A DNA stretch of 64,000 nucleotides from Thermococcus sp. 21S9 (lineage in GTDB: Archaea > Methanobacteriota_B > Thermococci > Thermococcales > Thermococcaceae), in contig NZ_SNUS01000001.1 of assembly GCF_012027635.1 (NCBI RefSeq), positions 1,798,001-1,862,000 of the forward strand, read 5' to 3'. The notes under the pieces are model-generated. The model was not told the DNA's origin. It saw only the letters and a list, made by a program, of their open reading frames with translations, and searched no databases. Position numbers and translations under genes: made by a program. Each line of letters opens with the position of its first letter. The stretch's first letter is position 1. This document shows positions 26,664 to 36,456 of the stretch, piece after piece.

Positions 26664-27821
26664 GTGAAGAGGGGCATCGTTGCGCTCATCGTTTCACTCC
26701 TCCTGTTCCTTCCGCTCGTCACAGGTGCAACTATGAAATGTCCTTCTAGAGCTCCGGCCGATAAAGTCGTTTGCAGGTTAGAGGGTAACGGGACGGGAAA
26801 ACTCTACCTGAAGAGCGTTGATGGGATTCCTCCTAGGGGATACTTAATCACGATAAGGGACTCGAAGGGATACAAGCACTCTATCAACGATGAGTGGGAT
26901 ACCTTCGAACTCCCCGCCAACATTAGTTTCAGTATAAGGTGGATTCTGAGTGGAATAAAAGACCACTACTTTGACTTCGTTCCCGACTGGGTTCTCTTCA
27001 ACAAGAAGCACACGTTTATGTTCGTTTTCATTGGGGAAAATGGAACTCAAAAGACGTTTGATGTACGGGTTTATGTTGAGGGGAAGCCGAACTGGGCCGA
27101 ACTGGAGGACAATTTGATTATTTCTCTCATAGCGTCATTTCTCACAGGTTTTGTGGCTCTAGGTTTACTGCTTCTTGCAACTTGGGGCGGAAAACGTAAG
27201 AATAAATCTTTGACATATAAGTTTGCGGTTCTGTCTGGGTTGTTGCTTATTTTGCTCATGGCAGAGTTCTACTTCCTCGGTCCCAATACTTTCGGATTGC
27301 TATACTACTATTTCGGAACTGGTAAAAGCCTTTACGGGGATATCGTTTTTGGACTCTCAATCTGGGTTGTTTTAATTCTCGTTACAATCCTTCTCTGGGG
27401 CTATTACATCATTCCCCTTCAGTTATCCTCTGTCGCTTACAATAAATCCCTCTCGAAACTCAAACATCAAAGAACGTATCCACTGTTTGGACTAAGCTGG
27501 GCACTGTTCCCGTTCCTTTTCATTTATCCACTTTCCAAACTTGAAACATTGCTTCTAATTGTTGGGTTTTTCATTCTTGCCACCAGACCAGCCCTAAGTA
27601 AAGTCCGCTTGGAGTTGGTTCTTCTTGTAAACCTCGCCATTGCGGGCTTCCTCATGCTCAAATACCGCCCGGATTTTGCGTTCGTGGCATTTCTGATCGT
27701 CCTCCTCTTCGTGATGTACTTTATTCAGAAAAAGTGCTTCAAGCGCTTCACGGCGGAAAAAGAACGCCTGATTGCGGAAATTGAAGAGAAGGTCGCAAAA
27801 ATTGAGGGGGCAGGAAGATGA
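26664..27821 (+). CDS. ectodomain plus polytopic membrane protein, paralogue A of a five-gene family
   Basis: 385 residues. Signal peptide 1-22, then an extracellular region of about 120 residues opening with Cys26 and Cys37 (x10 between them), with NGT sites and ending in the strand pattern NGTQKTFDVRVYVEG. About eight transmembrane helices follow from residue 150. The C-terminus is a charged helix that may form a coiled coil. It shares ectodomain layout with the genes at 27818, 28963 and 30723. No known family recognised. GTG start after GGTGG; the stop overlaps the next ATG by four bases. AT-richer than flanking genes. Confidence 0.8.
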   Translation: MKRGIVALIVSLLLFLPLVTGATMKCPSRAPADKVVCRLEGNGTGKLYLKSVDGIPPRGYLITIRDSKGYKHSINDEWDTFELPANISFSIRWILSGIKDHYFDFVPDWVLFNKKHTFMFVFIGENGTQKTFDVRVYVEGKPNWAELEDNLIISLIASFLTGFVALGLLLLATWGGKRKNKSLTYKFAVLSGLLLILLMAEFYFLGPNTFGLLYYYFGTGKSLYGDIVFGLSIWVVLILVTILLWGYYIIPLQLSSVAYNKSLSKLKHQRTYPLFGLSWALFPFLFIYPLSKLETLLLIVGFFILATRPALSKVRLELVLLVNLAIAGFLMLKYRPDFAFVAFLIVLLFVMYFIQKKCFKRFTAEKERLIAEIEEKVAKIEGAGR

Positions 27822-28924
27822 GAAAGCTCGCCGTCCTGCTCATTGTCCTGTCATTGGTACTTCCTCACGTTTCAGCCACCGAGCTGACCTGCCAGAAAAC
27901 CCTTCCTCCCACCCCCAGCGACATGTACTGCAACCTGACCGGGCAGGGAAACCTAAGCGTGAGGGTGGTTGCATTTGACAATATTTCCGTTATGGATAGA
28001 TACTACAGCTATGGTCACTGGGTAAAAGTGCCAGGAAAGAACATCCTGGGTATAAAATCGATTTCCAGTCCAATTTTCCTTGGGCCCAATTCAACCGCTG
28101 AGTTTCGGATTGATATGGGGGGTATTATAAGCACGGCCTCTTCGAGGATAGGTCTCGATAGCTCATATAATTGGATTTTCAACGGGAAAGAGAACTACAT
28201 AACCTTTGAAATCGTCCACTCGAACGGGACGGTTGAGAAGAAGACCATTGAAGTCTTCATTGAAGGAGGACCGAAGTCCCCTCTCGAGCTTGACAGGTAC
28301 ACGCGGATTCTCATAATCTTTCTTGCCCTCTACCTGGCAATAGTGGCAGTTTGGGAAATACGGCGCTCCAAGAAAAAACGAAAAGAGAAATCGGAATACA
28401 ACCCATCGAGACTGACATACATGGGAGTAACGCTCGGTATGGTTGGTCCCCTCCTCAGCGTTTCGCCGTGGTTGCTCTACTACCTTGGAACTCCAACCGG
28501 TTATTACGGGGACTTCCGCCTGTATCTCTCCACGATTCCGTTAATAACCCTCACACTGTACTTCCTCGCGGACTTTTGGAAGTTCAAGAGAGAGGGAAGA
28601 GCTTATGTTTTCAAAAATCCGCCGGTGACGGGCGTTGAATGGATTACCCTCACACTGCTGGCGTTCAACCCCTGGTACTTCCCCGTGGTCATCGGTGCTT
28701 TCTTCCTGCTATTCGTCCTCAACCTTAAGGAAAGGCTCAACAGGTTAATGCGCCTAGCAGGTTTAATCTCGCCCCTCTGGGCGTTCTACCTCGCTAAGAC
28801 GTTCGGTGGGGACGCGGTTTTCAAGTACTCGCTCATTGCCCTGGCCGTCCTTCACGTCGCACTGATTAACTGGGTCGTGATGAACATTCCTAAAAAACCG
28901 AAGAGAAGTCCCGGGGTAGAGTAG
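27818..28924 (+). CDS. ectodomain plus polytopic membrane protein, paralogue B
   Basis: 368 residues. Signal peptide 1-20, Cys25 and Cys38 at the start of the mature chain, then a beta-rich extracellular domain closing with NGTVEKKTIEVFIEGGP. A membrane anchor (about 165-180) and a basic cytoplasmic stretch RRSKKKRKEK follow, then six or so helices containing the family signature PPVTGVEWITLTLLAF. Clear paralogue of the gene at 30723, which has PPVTGIEWIPLALISF in the same place. Translation probably coupled to paralogue A through ATGA. Function unknown. Confidence 0.8.
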   Translation: MRKLAVLLIVLSLVLPHVSATELTCQKTLPPTPSDMYCNLTGQGNLSVRVVAFDNISVMDRYYSYGHWVKVPGKNILGIKSISSPIFLGPNSTAEFRIDMGGIISTASSRIGLDSSYNWIFNGKENYITFEIVHSNGTVEKKTIEVFIEGGPKSPLELDRYTRILIIFLALYLAIVAVWEIRRSKKKRKEKSEYNPSRLTYMGVTLGMVGPLLSVSPWLLYYLGTPTGYYGDFRLYLSTIPLITLTLYFLADFWKFKREGRAYVFKNPPVTGVEWITLTLLAFNPWYFPVVIGAFFLLFVLNLKERLNRLMRLAGLISPLWAFYLAKTFGGDAVFKYSLIALAVLHVALINWVVMNIPKKPKRSPGVE

Positions 28925-28962
28925 GTCCCCCATACGTTCGAAAGGGCATGGAGGTAAGGGGC

Positions 28963-30042
28963 ATGAAAAAAGTATTCACAGCAATAGCTCTGTTACTCCT
29001 TTTTAGCCTGATTCCTTTAGTTAATGCAGTTCACGTTGAGTGCTCTAAGACAGCAGAATACAATGAAAACTTTGGAGTTTGGGTGTTAAAATGCAACGTT
29101 GGTGAAGCCCCCCGTTATCCTGATTATTATGCCAAAGTTGGATTAAAAACGACAGGAATTGAACCAATTCGGAGAGGATTGTTTGGAATATGGATTTCTG
29201 AGGCGGATTTGGTTAATTTTACACCTACTGTTTTACCCGACGTTGCTTTCGCTCAAATGAACGTCCCGGTTACAATTTATATTATCACATACGACTCCAA
29301 TGGAACGCCGGTAATCATTGCAACGAAAAGTACCGAGGCGAAACTAAAAATGCCTGTAAAGGGCTATGTCCTCTCTTTGATATGGGGCCTCTTAGGGTTG
29401 TTTCTTCTGTTCATAGCAGGCTACACTAAATGGGACAGCGGAAAGGGCCTCGTTGGAGACCTATTGTCGACATACTTCATTTTTAGAGGGGCTTTCGTGC
29501 CTTCCCTCTCAGCTCTTCTGATGATACCCTTCGCGACGTTTTCAATGATGTCAAACGGAAGAAACGAGACGTCCGCCCTCGTTCTTTCTGGTCTCTCTGC
29601 CCTTCTGCTGTTCGAGAGTGCGTACGCCTACGGAATCGCAAAGTCGAAGTATCCAAAGATATCCTTCTACACCGGCCTCGGCTGGCTTGCAGGCCTTCCG
29701 CTCGCGTTTAGCTTCCACTGGAGCGACTACTTTTACCCGTTTACACTTCCCCTCCTGCTGGCCGTTCCTCTGATGATAATCCTTTGGAGGTATGCCGAAC
29801 TGCCGTACTCAAAGTGCCGTCGGGTTCTCTTGTTCTTCAGAACTTACTCCACACCGCTAAGCATCGGCGTTGCGCTCGTTCTCGCGCTCCAGTACACAAC
29901 CGAGGAAACGACTTCGCTGTTTTCGGTGTTCATCGTTTCACTGTTTATCTACGCGCTCACCTCAAAGCTCGCCTTTGAAAAGCTGGAATGGGCGAAAAGA
30001 AAGTTCGACGAGGACATTGAGAGAATCAAAAAGAGGTGTTAG
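28963..30042 (+). CDS. ectodomain plus polytopic membrane protein, paralogue C (divergent)
   Basis: 359 residues. Signal peptide 1-22; Cys27 and Cys44 follow directly; the ectodomain of about 95 residues is shorter than in A, B and E and lacks the Gly/Pro-rich end. The membrane part has about eight helices, with FYTGLGWLAGLPLAF in the position of the TG-x-EW block. GGAGGT precedes ATG 28963; an upstream ATG at 28948 overlaps that site. Codon use is noticeably AT-rich in the first 400 bases. Starts 38 bases after B. Confidence 0.78.
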   Translation: MKKVFTAIALLLLFSLIPLVNAVHVECSKTAEYNENFGVWVLKCNVGEAPRYPDYYAKVGLKTTGIEPIRRGLFGIWISEADLVNFTPTVLPDVAFAQMNVPVTIYIITYDSNGTPVIIATKSTEAKLKMPVKGYVLSLIWGLLGLFLLFIAGYTKWDSGKGLVGDLLSTYFIFRGAFVPSLSALLMIPFATFSMMSNGRNETSALVLSGLSALLLFESAYAYGIAKSKYPKISFYTGLGWLAGLPLAFSFHWSDYFYPFTLPLLLAVPLMIILWRYAELPYSKCRRVLLFFRTYSTPLSIGVALVLALQYTTEETTSLFSVFIVSLFIYALTSKLAFEKLEWAKRKFDEDIERIKKRC

Positions 30043-30045
30043 AGC

Positions 30046-30726
30046 ATGGCCACTCCTGAAATCATTAAAACTTTAGAGCACGTTGCAGTTGCATTTTTCA
30101 ACGGACTTTTTAAGACGATAGTTGAAAACCTGATATGGATAATTGCAATCACATTCTTTTTGATTGTAAGCTGGGCCCTCGAAACGTCGAGGCTTGTGAT
30201 GGGTAAAGCACCAGAGCCAAGAAATAATAAAGAGCCGGTGGGAACTCTCGATTTGGTACTGGTAATGTTGTTCCTGCCGGGTCTCATATACTCCCTCATC
30301 TGGTATCCTCTTTCATGGGTTGCCGGCCCCGGTGTCGTTGAGGGGCATATCCCGGAAATTCTCACGCTCTCCGTTATGGTGGCCATGATAATGTTTGAGA
30401 GGGCGGAGGCAAAAAATGAAAAGTACGTCTCAACAGGACTGGAGTGGATTCCACTATCGGCCATAGGATACCCAGACGAACTGAGCTACCTCCTTCTGGG
30501 ATTTCCCCTCGTTGTGTTCTTAGGACGATTCGACAGACCGAGAAATGCCCTGAGAAAAGTTTCGCCTGTTGTCTCAGCCCTGTGGTTGGGTCTCGGTTTC
30601 GTAATGGGAGCCTTCCCACCAACGACCATTCTCTGGCTCGGACCGGCGTGTTTGGTCCTGTGCGCAACGGTTGCCGGCAGGGACATTCCATTCTTCTTGA
30701 GAAGTGATAAGGGGTGGGCGGCATGA
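30046..30726 (+). CDS. membrane protein, paralogue D lacking the ectodomain
   Basis: 226 residues with no signal peptide and no cysteine-pair ectodomain, but with the family's membrane core: about five helices and YVSTGLEWIPLSAIGY, matching the PPVTG-x-EWI-x-L block of B and E. It looks like a family member reduced to the membrane domain. It starts three bases after C and overlaps E by four bases (ATGA), so C, D and E are probably one translational unit. Confidence 0.78.
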   Translation: MATPEIIKTLEHVAVAFFNGLFKTIVENLIWIIAITFFLIVSWALETSRLVMGKAPEPRNNKEPVGTLDLVLVMLFLPGLIYSLIWYPLSWVAGPGVVEGHIPEILTLSVMVAMIMFERAEAKNEKYVSTGLEWIPLSAIGYPDELSYLLLGFPLVVFLGRFDRPRNALRKVSPVVSALWLGLGFVMGAFPPTTILWLGPACLVLCATVAGRDIPFFLRSDKGWAA

Positions 30727-31943
30727 AGAAAGGAAACTGGTGGAAGCTTATTGTAACGCTAATCGTCATAATGGTAGCAGTCCCATCTGCTAAACCTGTG
30801 TTTGGAGCGGATATTGTATGTTCTCAAATGATAAACGCAACCCACCCCGTCTTAGAATGCACAATCTCGGGAAGTCCAATGGAGAATGTTAAGGTTAAAT
30901 TAAAGTCCTTCAACGGTGTTCCAGTTCACGTCAAACTCTCAGGAACAAAACTTGTAAATGGCCAGGAAGTTCAAGTTAACCCCGAAAAAGAATTCGTAGA
31001 AGTGCCCTTTAGTATCTCGCTGGGTTTAAACTCCTCCATAGAGCAGTTCATGGAATATCTCCATCTTAATTCAAGCAATAAGTGGATTCTCTACAACAAG
31101 GTTAGCACGCTGACCTTTGAGCTCAGCTATCCGAACGGAACGGCCAAAGAAACACAGGTTGGAGTTTATATTTCCGGGAAGGTGCCCTCTCCCCTCAGCG
31201 ACAAGGAAACGAGAGATTTTTTACTTCATTTAGCTTTTCCATACATTCTGCTGTTGCTCATAGTTCTTGCGTATCAGGCCTACAGGTTTATTCGATGGAA
31301 TCCCCTTGAAAGCGGGGAGCGTGAGGAAAAGGAAGACGAGGAAATACCGAAGCTTGGGAAGTTGAGAACGTCCTTTGCGTTTTCTGGTCTTATAGGAGCT
31401 GGTTTTGGACTTTTCCTGCTCCCATGGGCACTGTACCTTTTTGCAACCCCACCAAAGATGGTGAGCGATGTCGTTCTCTACATCCCAATCACGGCTATGC
31501 TTGGTCTTATCATTGAATGGAGGGCATTTACAAGCGTAGTCGAGAAGAGTGGCAGGGTTTATCTGCTCAGGACTCCACCTGTTACGGGAATCGAATGGAT
31601 ACCTCTTGCGCTCATTTCATTCAGGGGCTGGATTGTCCTCGCTGGATTTTTTGGGTATCTCGCCACCTTTGCACTCAGCATGAACAGAAAGCTCAGCAGG
31701 CAACTCATTAAGGTAGCCGTGATAATATCTCCCATCACTGCTCTGCTTCTTATCGTCTGCTTTACAGGAGATTTCACCTTCATCGCCGGAATTCTCCTGC
31801 TCTCATACCTCTATCCATACCTGATTAAGTCAAAATCAGAAACTGCTCCCAGTTTAGAAGAGGTTCAGCCCGTCTTCAGAAGTCCCGAAGTCCAAGAAAT
31901 ACTTGAGACCTTTGAGAAAGTGCTGAGGGAAAGAAAAGATTAG
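30723..31943 (+). CDS. ectodomain plus polytopic membrane protein, paralogue E
   Basis: 406 residues. Signal peptide 1-28, Cys33 and Cys46, a beta-rich ectodomain ending NGTAKETQVGVYISG, an anchor helix (about 175-193), an acidic cytoplasmic stretch EREEKEDEE, then membrane helices with PPVTGIEWIPLALISF. The C-terminal 35 residues are soluble and charged. Start at ATG 30723 through the ATGA overlap; the GTG at 30714 is less likely. Its stop overlaps the convergent peptidase by four bases. Confidence 0.8.
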   Translation: MKKGNWWKLIVTLIVIMVAVPSAKPVFGADIVCSQMINATHPVLECTISGSPMENVKVKLKSFNGVPVHVKLSGTKLVNGQEVQVNPEKEFVEVPFSISLGLNSSIEQFMEYLHLNSSNKWILYNKVSTLTFELSYPNGTAKETQVGVYISGKVPSPLSDKETRDFLLHLAFPYILLLLIVLAYQAYRFIRWNPLESGEREEKEDEEIPKLGKLRTSFAFSGLIGAGFGLFLLPWALYLFATPPKMVSDVVLYIPITAMLGLIIEWRAFTSVVEKSGRVYLLRTPPVTGIEWIPLALISFRGWIVLAGFFGYLATFALSMNRKLSRQLIKVAVIISPITALLLIVCFTGDFTFIAGILLLSYLYPYLIKSKSETAPSLEEVQPVFRSPEVQEILETFEKVLRERKD

Positions 31944-33835
31944 CCCCTCAACCACCTCTCCATCCACCCTACGATAAGTTCAAGCCTCTTAACCCTGTGC
32001 TTCGGCTTTCCGCTCCTGCTCAGGTCGTGGTTCTCGCCAGGGAAGAGGGCGAGCTCAACGGTCTTGCCGAGGTATTTCAGAGCGGTGTAGAACTGCAACG
32101 CTTCCGGAAGCCAGCAACGGTAGTCCTCCATCGAATGGATTATCAGGAGAGGAGTTTCCACGTTCGGCGCGTACTTAAGCGGGCTCTTCTCCCAGTAGCC
32201 GTCGGTGTTGCTCCAGGGGTCGCCACCTATCTGGTCTGGAGCAAAGAAGTAGCCGATGTCCGTTGTGCCGAAGAAGCTCACCCAGTTCGAAATCGAGCGC
32301 TGGGTTACGGCAGACTTGAAGCGCTTGGTGTGGCCGACTATCCAGTTGGTCATGAAACCCCCGTAGGAACCGCCGGTAACTCCAAGCCTCTCCCCGTCAA
32401 TGAAGTCGAATCTCCTTAGGGCCTCGTCAACGACCTCCATGAGGTCCTTATAATCCCGCTCCCCGTAGTGGCCCCTTATATCGGCGAACTCCTCACCGTA
32501 GCCGTCGCTACCGCGCGGGTTGGAGAATATCACGACGAAGCCTTTAGCCGTCAAAACGTGGAACTCGTGCATGAAGGCGTAGCCGTAAGCCGTCTTCGGC
32601 CCGCCGTGGATTTCGAGAACGGCCGGGTACTTCTTTCCCGGCTCAAAACCAACGGGCTTCATAATCCAGGCGTCTATCTCAACGCCGTCGCTGGCCTTAA
32701 CCGTGAAGTGCTCCGGTCTGGAGAGATTATATTCCCTAATCCAGCCGTTGAAGTCGGTGACCCTCTTCTCATTGCCGTCGCGGAGGACGTAGAGTTCCAG
32801 TGGAGTGACCGCGTCCTGGGCGGTGAAAGCTATGTAGTCGCCGATTGCGAAGCTCTCGACGCTCCTGTCACCGCCGATGACGCGCTCTATCTTCCCCTCA
32901 AGGTTCACCCTGAAGAGGTTCGCCCTCGGGCCGTCGGTTGCAACGTAGTAGACCCAGCCGTCCCTGAAGACCAGCTCGGCCCTCTGTGCTCCACGAACGT
33001 CGCTGTTGAGGGAGTTGTAGGCCGAGCGGTCGAGCTTAGCGGTTAGCTTCCTCAGCTCGCCCGTCTCGGGGTTGTAGTGGTAGATGTGCGTGTTCGTCGG
33101 AATGCCCCTCTCCCTCGTGTTGGCCTTGAGGATAAACGTCCCGTCGTCGAGCGGAATGAAATCGCTCACGCCCCACTCTCCGGGAGTTAGCTTTTTCGCT
33201 TTCCTGCCTTCAAGGACGTAGAGGTCGCTCACCATCGGCTTCCTCTCGCGGTCTTCTTGAGCTATAAAGTAGAGCTTTCCATCGTGGAAGCGAACCTGCG
33301 AGACGTCGAGGTTCTTAGGGGTTACGCGCCTCTTCCTTCCGCTCTCGACGTCAACGAGGTAAACGACGCTCCTCTTCCCGTAGACCCAGCCGACGCCGTT
33401 GAACCAGAAGGGAATCTCTTTGATAAGGTGAACGTCATCCTTGGGCTTTTTCTCGACGTCTATCGGCGTTATAACGGCTATGCTCTTACCGTCCTCGGTG
33501 AAGCGGAGGTTTTTGATGCCGTACTTGAACTTCGCTAAAAGCCTCGCCTCACCGCCGTCGGTTGGGATGACGTAGAGCTCGGACTCTTTGCTCTCCCTAT
33601 CGCGCTTGGAGGTGAAGGCTATCAGCTTCCCGTCTGGCGAAAATCTCGGGTTTGAGTCCTTCCTTCCCGAGGTGAAGGGTTTAACCTTCCTGCCGTCGTA
33701 GAGGTAAAGCCTTGAGAAGTAGTCGTCCTTCTCGACGCTTATCTCGGTAACCTGGAAGACGACCTTCCGCCTGAAGGCATCGAGGTTGCCGACGAGCTTG
33801 AACTTTCCGAGGTCCTTCTCGGTCAGACCTTTCAT
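31940..33835 (-). CDS. S9-family prolyl oligopeptidase / acylaminoacyl peptidase
   Basis: 631-residue cytoplasmic serine peptidase. The N-terminal part (to about residue 370) is a beta-propeller with repeated S-P-D-G-K-like blades (NPRFSPDGKLIAFTS). The C-terminal alpha/beta hydrolase has the nucleophile in VTGGSYGGF, the acid in HSMEDYRCW and the histidine in PGENHDLSR. Such enzymes remove acylated or short N-terminal residues from peptides. ATG 33835 follows GGTGG. It is monocistronic and convergent with the five-gene membrane cluster. Confidence 0.93.
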   Translation of the reverse strand: MKGLTEKDLGKFKLVGNLDAFRRKVVFQVTEISVEKDDYFSRLYLYDGRKVKPFTSGRKDSNPRFSPDGKLIAFTSKRDRESKESELYVIPTDGGEARLLAKFKYGIKNLRFTEDGKSIAVITPIDVEKKPKDDVHLIKEIPFWFNGVGWVYGKRSVVYLVDVESGRKRRVTPKNLDVSQVRFHDGKLYFIAQEDRERKPMVSDLYVLEGRKAKKLTPGEWGVSDFIPLDDGTFILKANTRERGIPTNTHIYHYNPETGELRKLTAKLDRSAYNSLNSDVRGAQRAELVFRDGWVYYVATDGPRANLFRVNLEGKIERVIGGDRSVESFAIGDYIAFTAQDAVTPLELYVLRDGNEKRVTDFNGWIREYNLSRPEHFTVKASDGVEIDAWIMKPVGFEPGKKYPAVLEIHGGPKTAYGYAFMHEFHVLTAKGFVVIFSNPRGSDGYGEEFADIRGHYGERDYKDLMEVVDEALRRFDFIDGERLGVTGGSYGGFMTNWIVGHTKRFKSAVTQRSISNWVSFFGTTDIGYFFAPDQIGGDPWSNTDGYWEKSPLKYAPNVETPLLIIHSMEDYRCWLPEALQFYTALKYLGKTVELALFPGENHDLSRSGKPKHRVKRLELIVGWMERWLRG

Positions 33836-33958
33836 AGAAACCACCGGGGTAAGTCGGTGTTTTTCGTATAAAAGCTTAGCGTTTCGATGGATATCGAGAC
33901 ATCTCGAAAGCTCCGAAGGTTTTTAAATTCCCCTTCTCCCCTTTAGCGGGGGGAAGCC

Positions 33959-36388
33959 ATGACCGTGAAGGTCAGATTTGACAAAGAAGTGAGAGACTAC
34001 GCGAAGGGCGAGAAGGTTAAGGACTCAATCTTAAAGCTCACCGAGACCGCTTTAGCCCAGGCCCTCGAGAACTTCCACAGGAGAATGATTGTAATCGAGG
34101 GCGACACGCTGAGGAAGGCCGAGCTGGCCGGAATACTCGCGGGGGCCTCTGCGAGGGTTTTGAGCGGGGTTCTCGACGAGCTGATGAAGAAGCGCCTCCG
34201 CGACGAGAGCGAGGATAAAATAGAGGTTCTCTACGCCACCGACGCGCTCGGCGAGGAGACCTTCGGCAGGAAGCGCTACGAGGCATTCAGGAAGCATTTC
34301 GACGTTTTAGCAGGCTCAAACGTCGAGGTAAAAGCCGTTACCTTCAAGCACACCCGTGACATCCTTGGAAGAACCTACGATTTGCTCATCCTTGACATGA
34401 GCTACGACTACTCGCCGAACGACCTCGGAAGGATTATCGAGACCGTTCGCGGTGGGGGGCTGATTTTCATTCTCGCCCACCCCTTCGAGAAGTGGAAGAA
34501 CATGTGGACGGGCTTCCACAAGAGCCTCGTAACGCCACCCTACACCATAGACGACGTCAAGAAGCGGTTCAACAGAAGACTCATCAGGAAGTTCACGGAG
34601 CACGAGGGCATCTACATCATCACCGAGAACGGAAAGGCCAAGAAGAAGCCGAAGAGGAGCAAGAGCCAGGCGAGGATTAAGGCCAGAAAGGGCGTCCCCA
34701 TTCCCGAGGAGACCCTCTTCCCGAAGGAGCTCTACGAGATGGCCCTGACCGAGGGGCAGGTTGAGGTTTTGAAGGCCTTCGAGGAACTGGTCGAGGGCGG
34801 AATGCTCGTTCTGACGGCAGATAGGGGAAGGGGCAAGAGCGTTTCCGTTGGAATCGGCGCGATAGGTCTAGCCTTAGCTCTAAAGAAGAGGACAAGGATT
34901 GTTGTCACAGCCCCCGAGCTTGAGAACGTTCAGGCCCTCTTCCGCTTCGCCAAGCGCGCCCTTGAGAGGCTCGGCTTCAAGCCCTACGTCGTTGAAGAGC
35001 GCGGACTGATAAAGGAGCTCTACGCGAGGAAAATCGGCCTGCGCTATTATCCGCCGGCCGAGGGCTACAGGAAGAGCGCCGACCTCTACATTCTGGATGA
35101 AGCGGCCGGAATCCACGTTCCGATACTCCACAAGTACCTCAACAAGGAGCGCGTCGTTTACTCCTCAACGATTCACGGCTACGAGGGGGCAGGAAGGGGC
35201 TTCTCGGTGAAGTTCCTCAAGAGGGCGAGGGAGAAGAGGGAGTTTAAGGAGCTTCACATGGACGAGCCGATTCGCTACGCGGAAAACGACCCGATTGAGC
35301 GGTGGCTCTTCGACGTTCTCCTGCTCGATGCTGAGCCCGTGGAGCTCACCGATGAGGACTTCGAACTGATTGAGAAGAAGGAGGTCTATCTGGAAGAGCC
35401 AGATTTGGACGACTGGTTCGAGAACGACAGGCCCGATTTGAGGCACTTCGTCGGAATATACATTCTCGCCCACTACCGCAACAGGCCGAGCGACGTGGCT
35501 TTACTCGCTGACGCGCCCCACCACGAGGCTAGGGTTTTAAGGCTCAAGAACGGCAAGATAGTGACGGCAATACAGATTGCCAAGGAAGGCGGGATTCCGA
35601 AGAAGGTAATAGACAAGATGGCCAAGGGGTACAAGCCTCGCGGAAACATAATCCCGGACATGATGGTCAAGCACCACTATCTCAAGGAGTTCGCGAAGCT
35701 GAAGGGCTACCGCATAGTGAGGATTGCAACCCACCCGGACGCGATGGACAGAGGCTTGGGAAGCAAGGCCTTAGAACTCCTCGAAAAGGAAGCGAGGGAA
35801 AAGGGCCTCGACTGGATAGGCTCTGGCTTTGGAGCCAGTGAAGAGCTCGTCCGCTTCTGGGTCAGGAACGGCTTCGCGGTAGTTCACCTCAGCCCCGCGA
35901 GAAACCCGGTCAGCGGTGAGTTTACCGCCATAGTCCTCAAGCCGATAAGCGAGAGGGCCAAGAAGCTCATCAAGAAGGCCAACGACGAGTTCAGGATAAG
36001 GCTTACCGAGTGGCTCGGAGACACGCACAGGGAGCTTGAGCCCGAGATAGCGCGCTGGCTCTTCGAGACGCCCTTCGGTGAGGCCGTTGACTACCCGGTT
36101 CACCTCACGGAGATTCAGAAGAAGAGGCTTGATGCGTTCACGGGCAAGGTCCTGACCTACGATACCGTGGTAGATGCTGTGAAGCCGATAGTGAAGCTCT
36201 ACTTCCTCGATGGCTGGATGAAGCCGTACCTCGACGAGAGGCAGATAAAGCTCCTCATCTACCGCGTTCTCCAGGCCCACAGCTGGGAAGAGACTGCGAA
36301 GCTGATAGACAGAACCGAGACCTTCACAATGATTGAGGTGCGCGACATAATAAGGGGCCTCTGGTACTACTACAAGAGGCTCCTCTGA
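33959..36388 (+). CDS. tmcA: RNA cytidine acetyltransferase TmcA / Nat10
   Basis: 809-residue enzyme that makes N4-acetylcytidine in tRNA and, in Thermococcales, widely in rRNA and mRNA. Order of domains: DUF1726-like N-terminus (to about 200), RecA-like helicase with Walker A LTADRGRGKS (near residue 285) and the DEAA box YILDEAAGIHVP, GNAT acetyltransferase with the acetyl-CoA loop DRGLGSKALELLE (near 600), then a tRNA-binding C-terminal region. Length equals archaeal TmcA. A good ribosome-binding site, GGGGGGAAG, precedes the ATG. Confidence 0.95.
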   Translation: MTVKVRFDKEVRDYAKGEKVKDSILKLTETALAQALENFHRRMIVIEGDTLRKAELAGILAGASARVLSGVLDELMKKRLRDESEDKIEVLYATDALGEETFGRKRYEAFRKHFDVLAGSNVEVKAVTFKHTRDILGRTYDLLILDMSYDYSPNDLGRIIETVRGGGLIFILAHPFEKWKNMWTGFHKSLVTPPYTIDDVKKRFNRRLIRKFTEHEGIYIITENGKAKKKPKRSKSQARIKARKGVPIPEETLFPKELYEMALTEGQVEVLKAFEELVEGGMLVLTADRGRGKSVSVGIGAIGLALALKKRTRIVVTAPELENVQALFRFAKRALERLGFKPYVVEERGLIKELYARKIGLRYYPPAEGYRKSADLYILDEAAGIHVPILHKYLNKERVVYSSTIHGYEGAGRGFSVKFLKRAREKREFKELHMDEPIRYAENDPIERWLFDVLLLDAEPVELTDEDFELIEKKEVYLEEPDLDDWFENDRPDLRHFVGIYILAHYRNRPSDVALLADAPHHEARVLRLKNGKIVTAIQIAKEGGIPKKVIDKMAKGYKPRGNIIPDMMVKHHYLKEFAKLKGYRIVRIATHPDAMDRGLGSKALELLEKEAREKGLDWIGSGFGASEELVRFWVRNGFAVVHLSPARNPVSGEFTAIVLKPISERAKKLIKKANDEFRIRLTEWLGDTHRELEPEIARWLFETPFGEAVDYPVHLTEIQKKRLDAFTGKVLTYDTVVDAVKPIVKLYFLDGWMKPYLDERQIKLLIYRVLQAHSWEETAKLIDRTETFTMIEVRDIIRGLWYYYKRLL

Positions 36389-36456
36389 CGAACATTTTTT
36401 ATATCATTGGCCCGTAAAAGGCCGTGTTAGTTTCAGTGATTTCAACGGTGACACCT

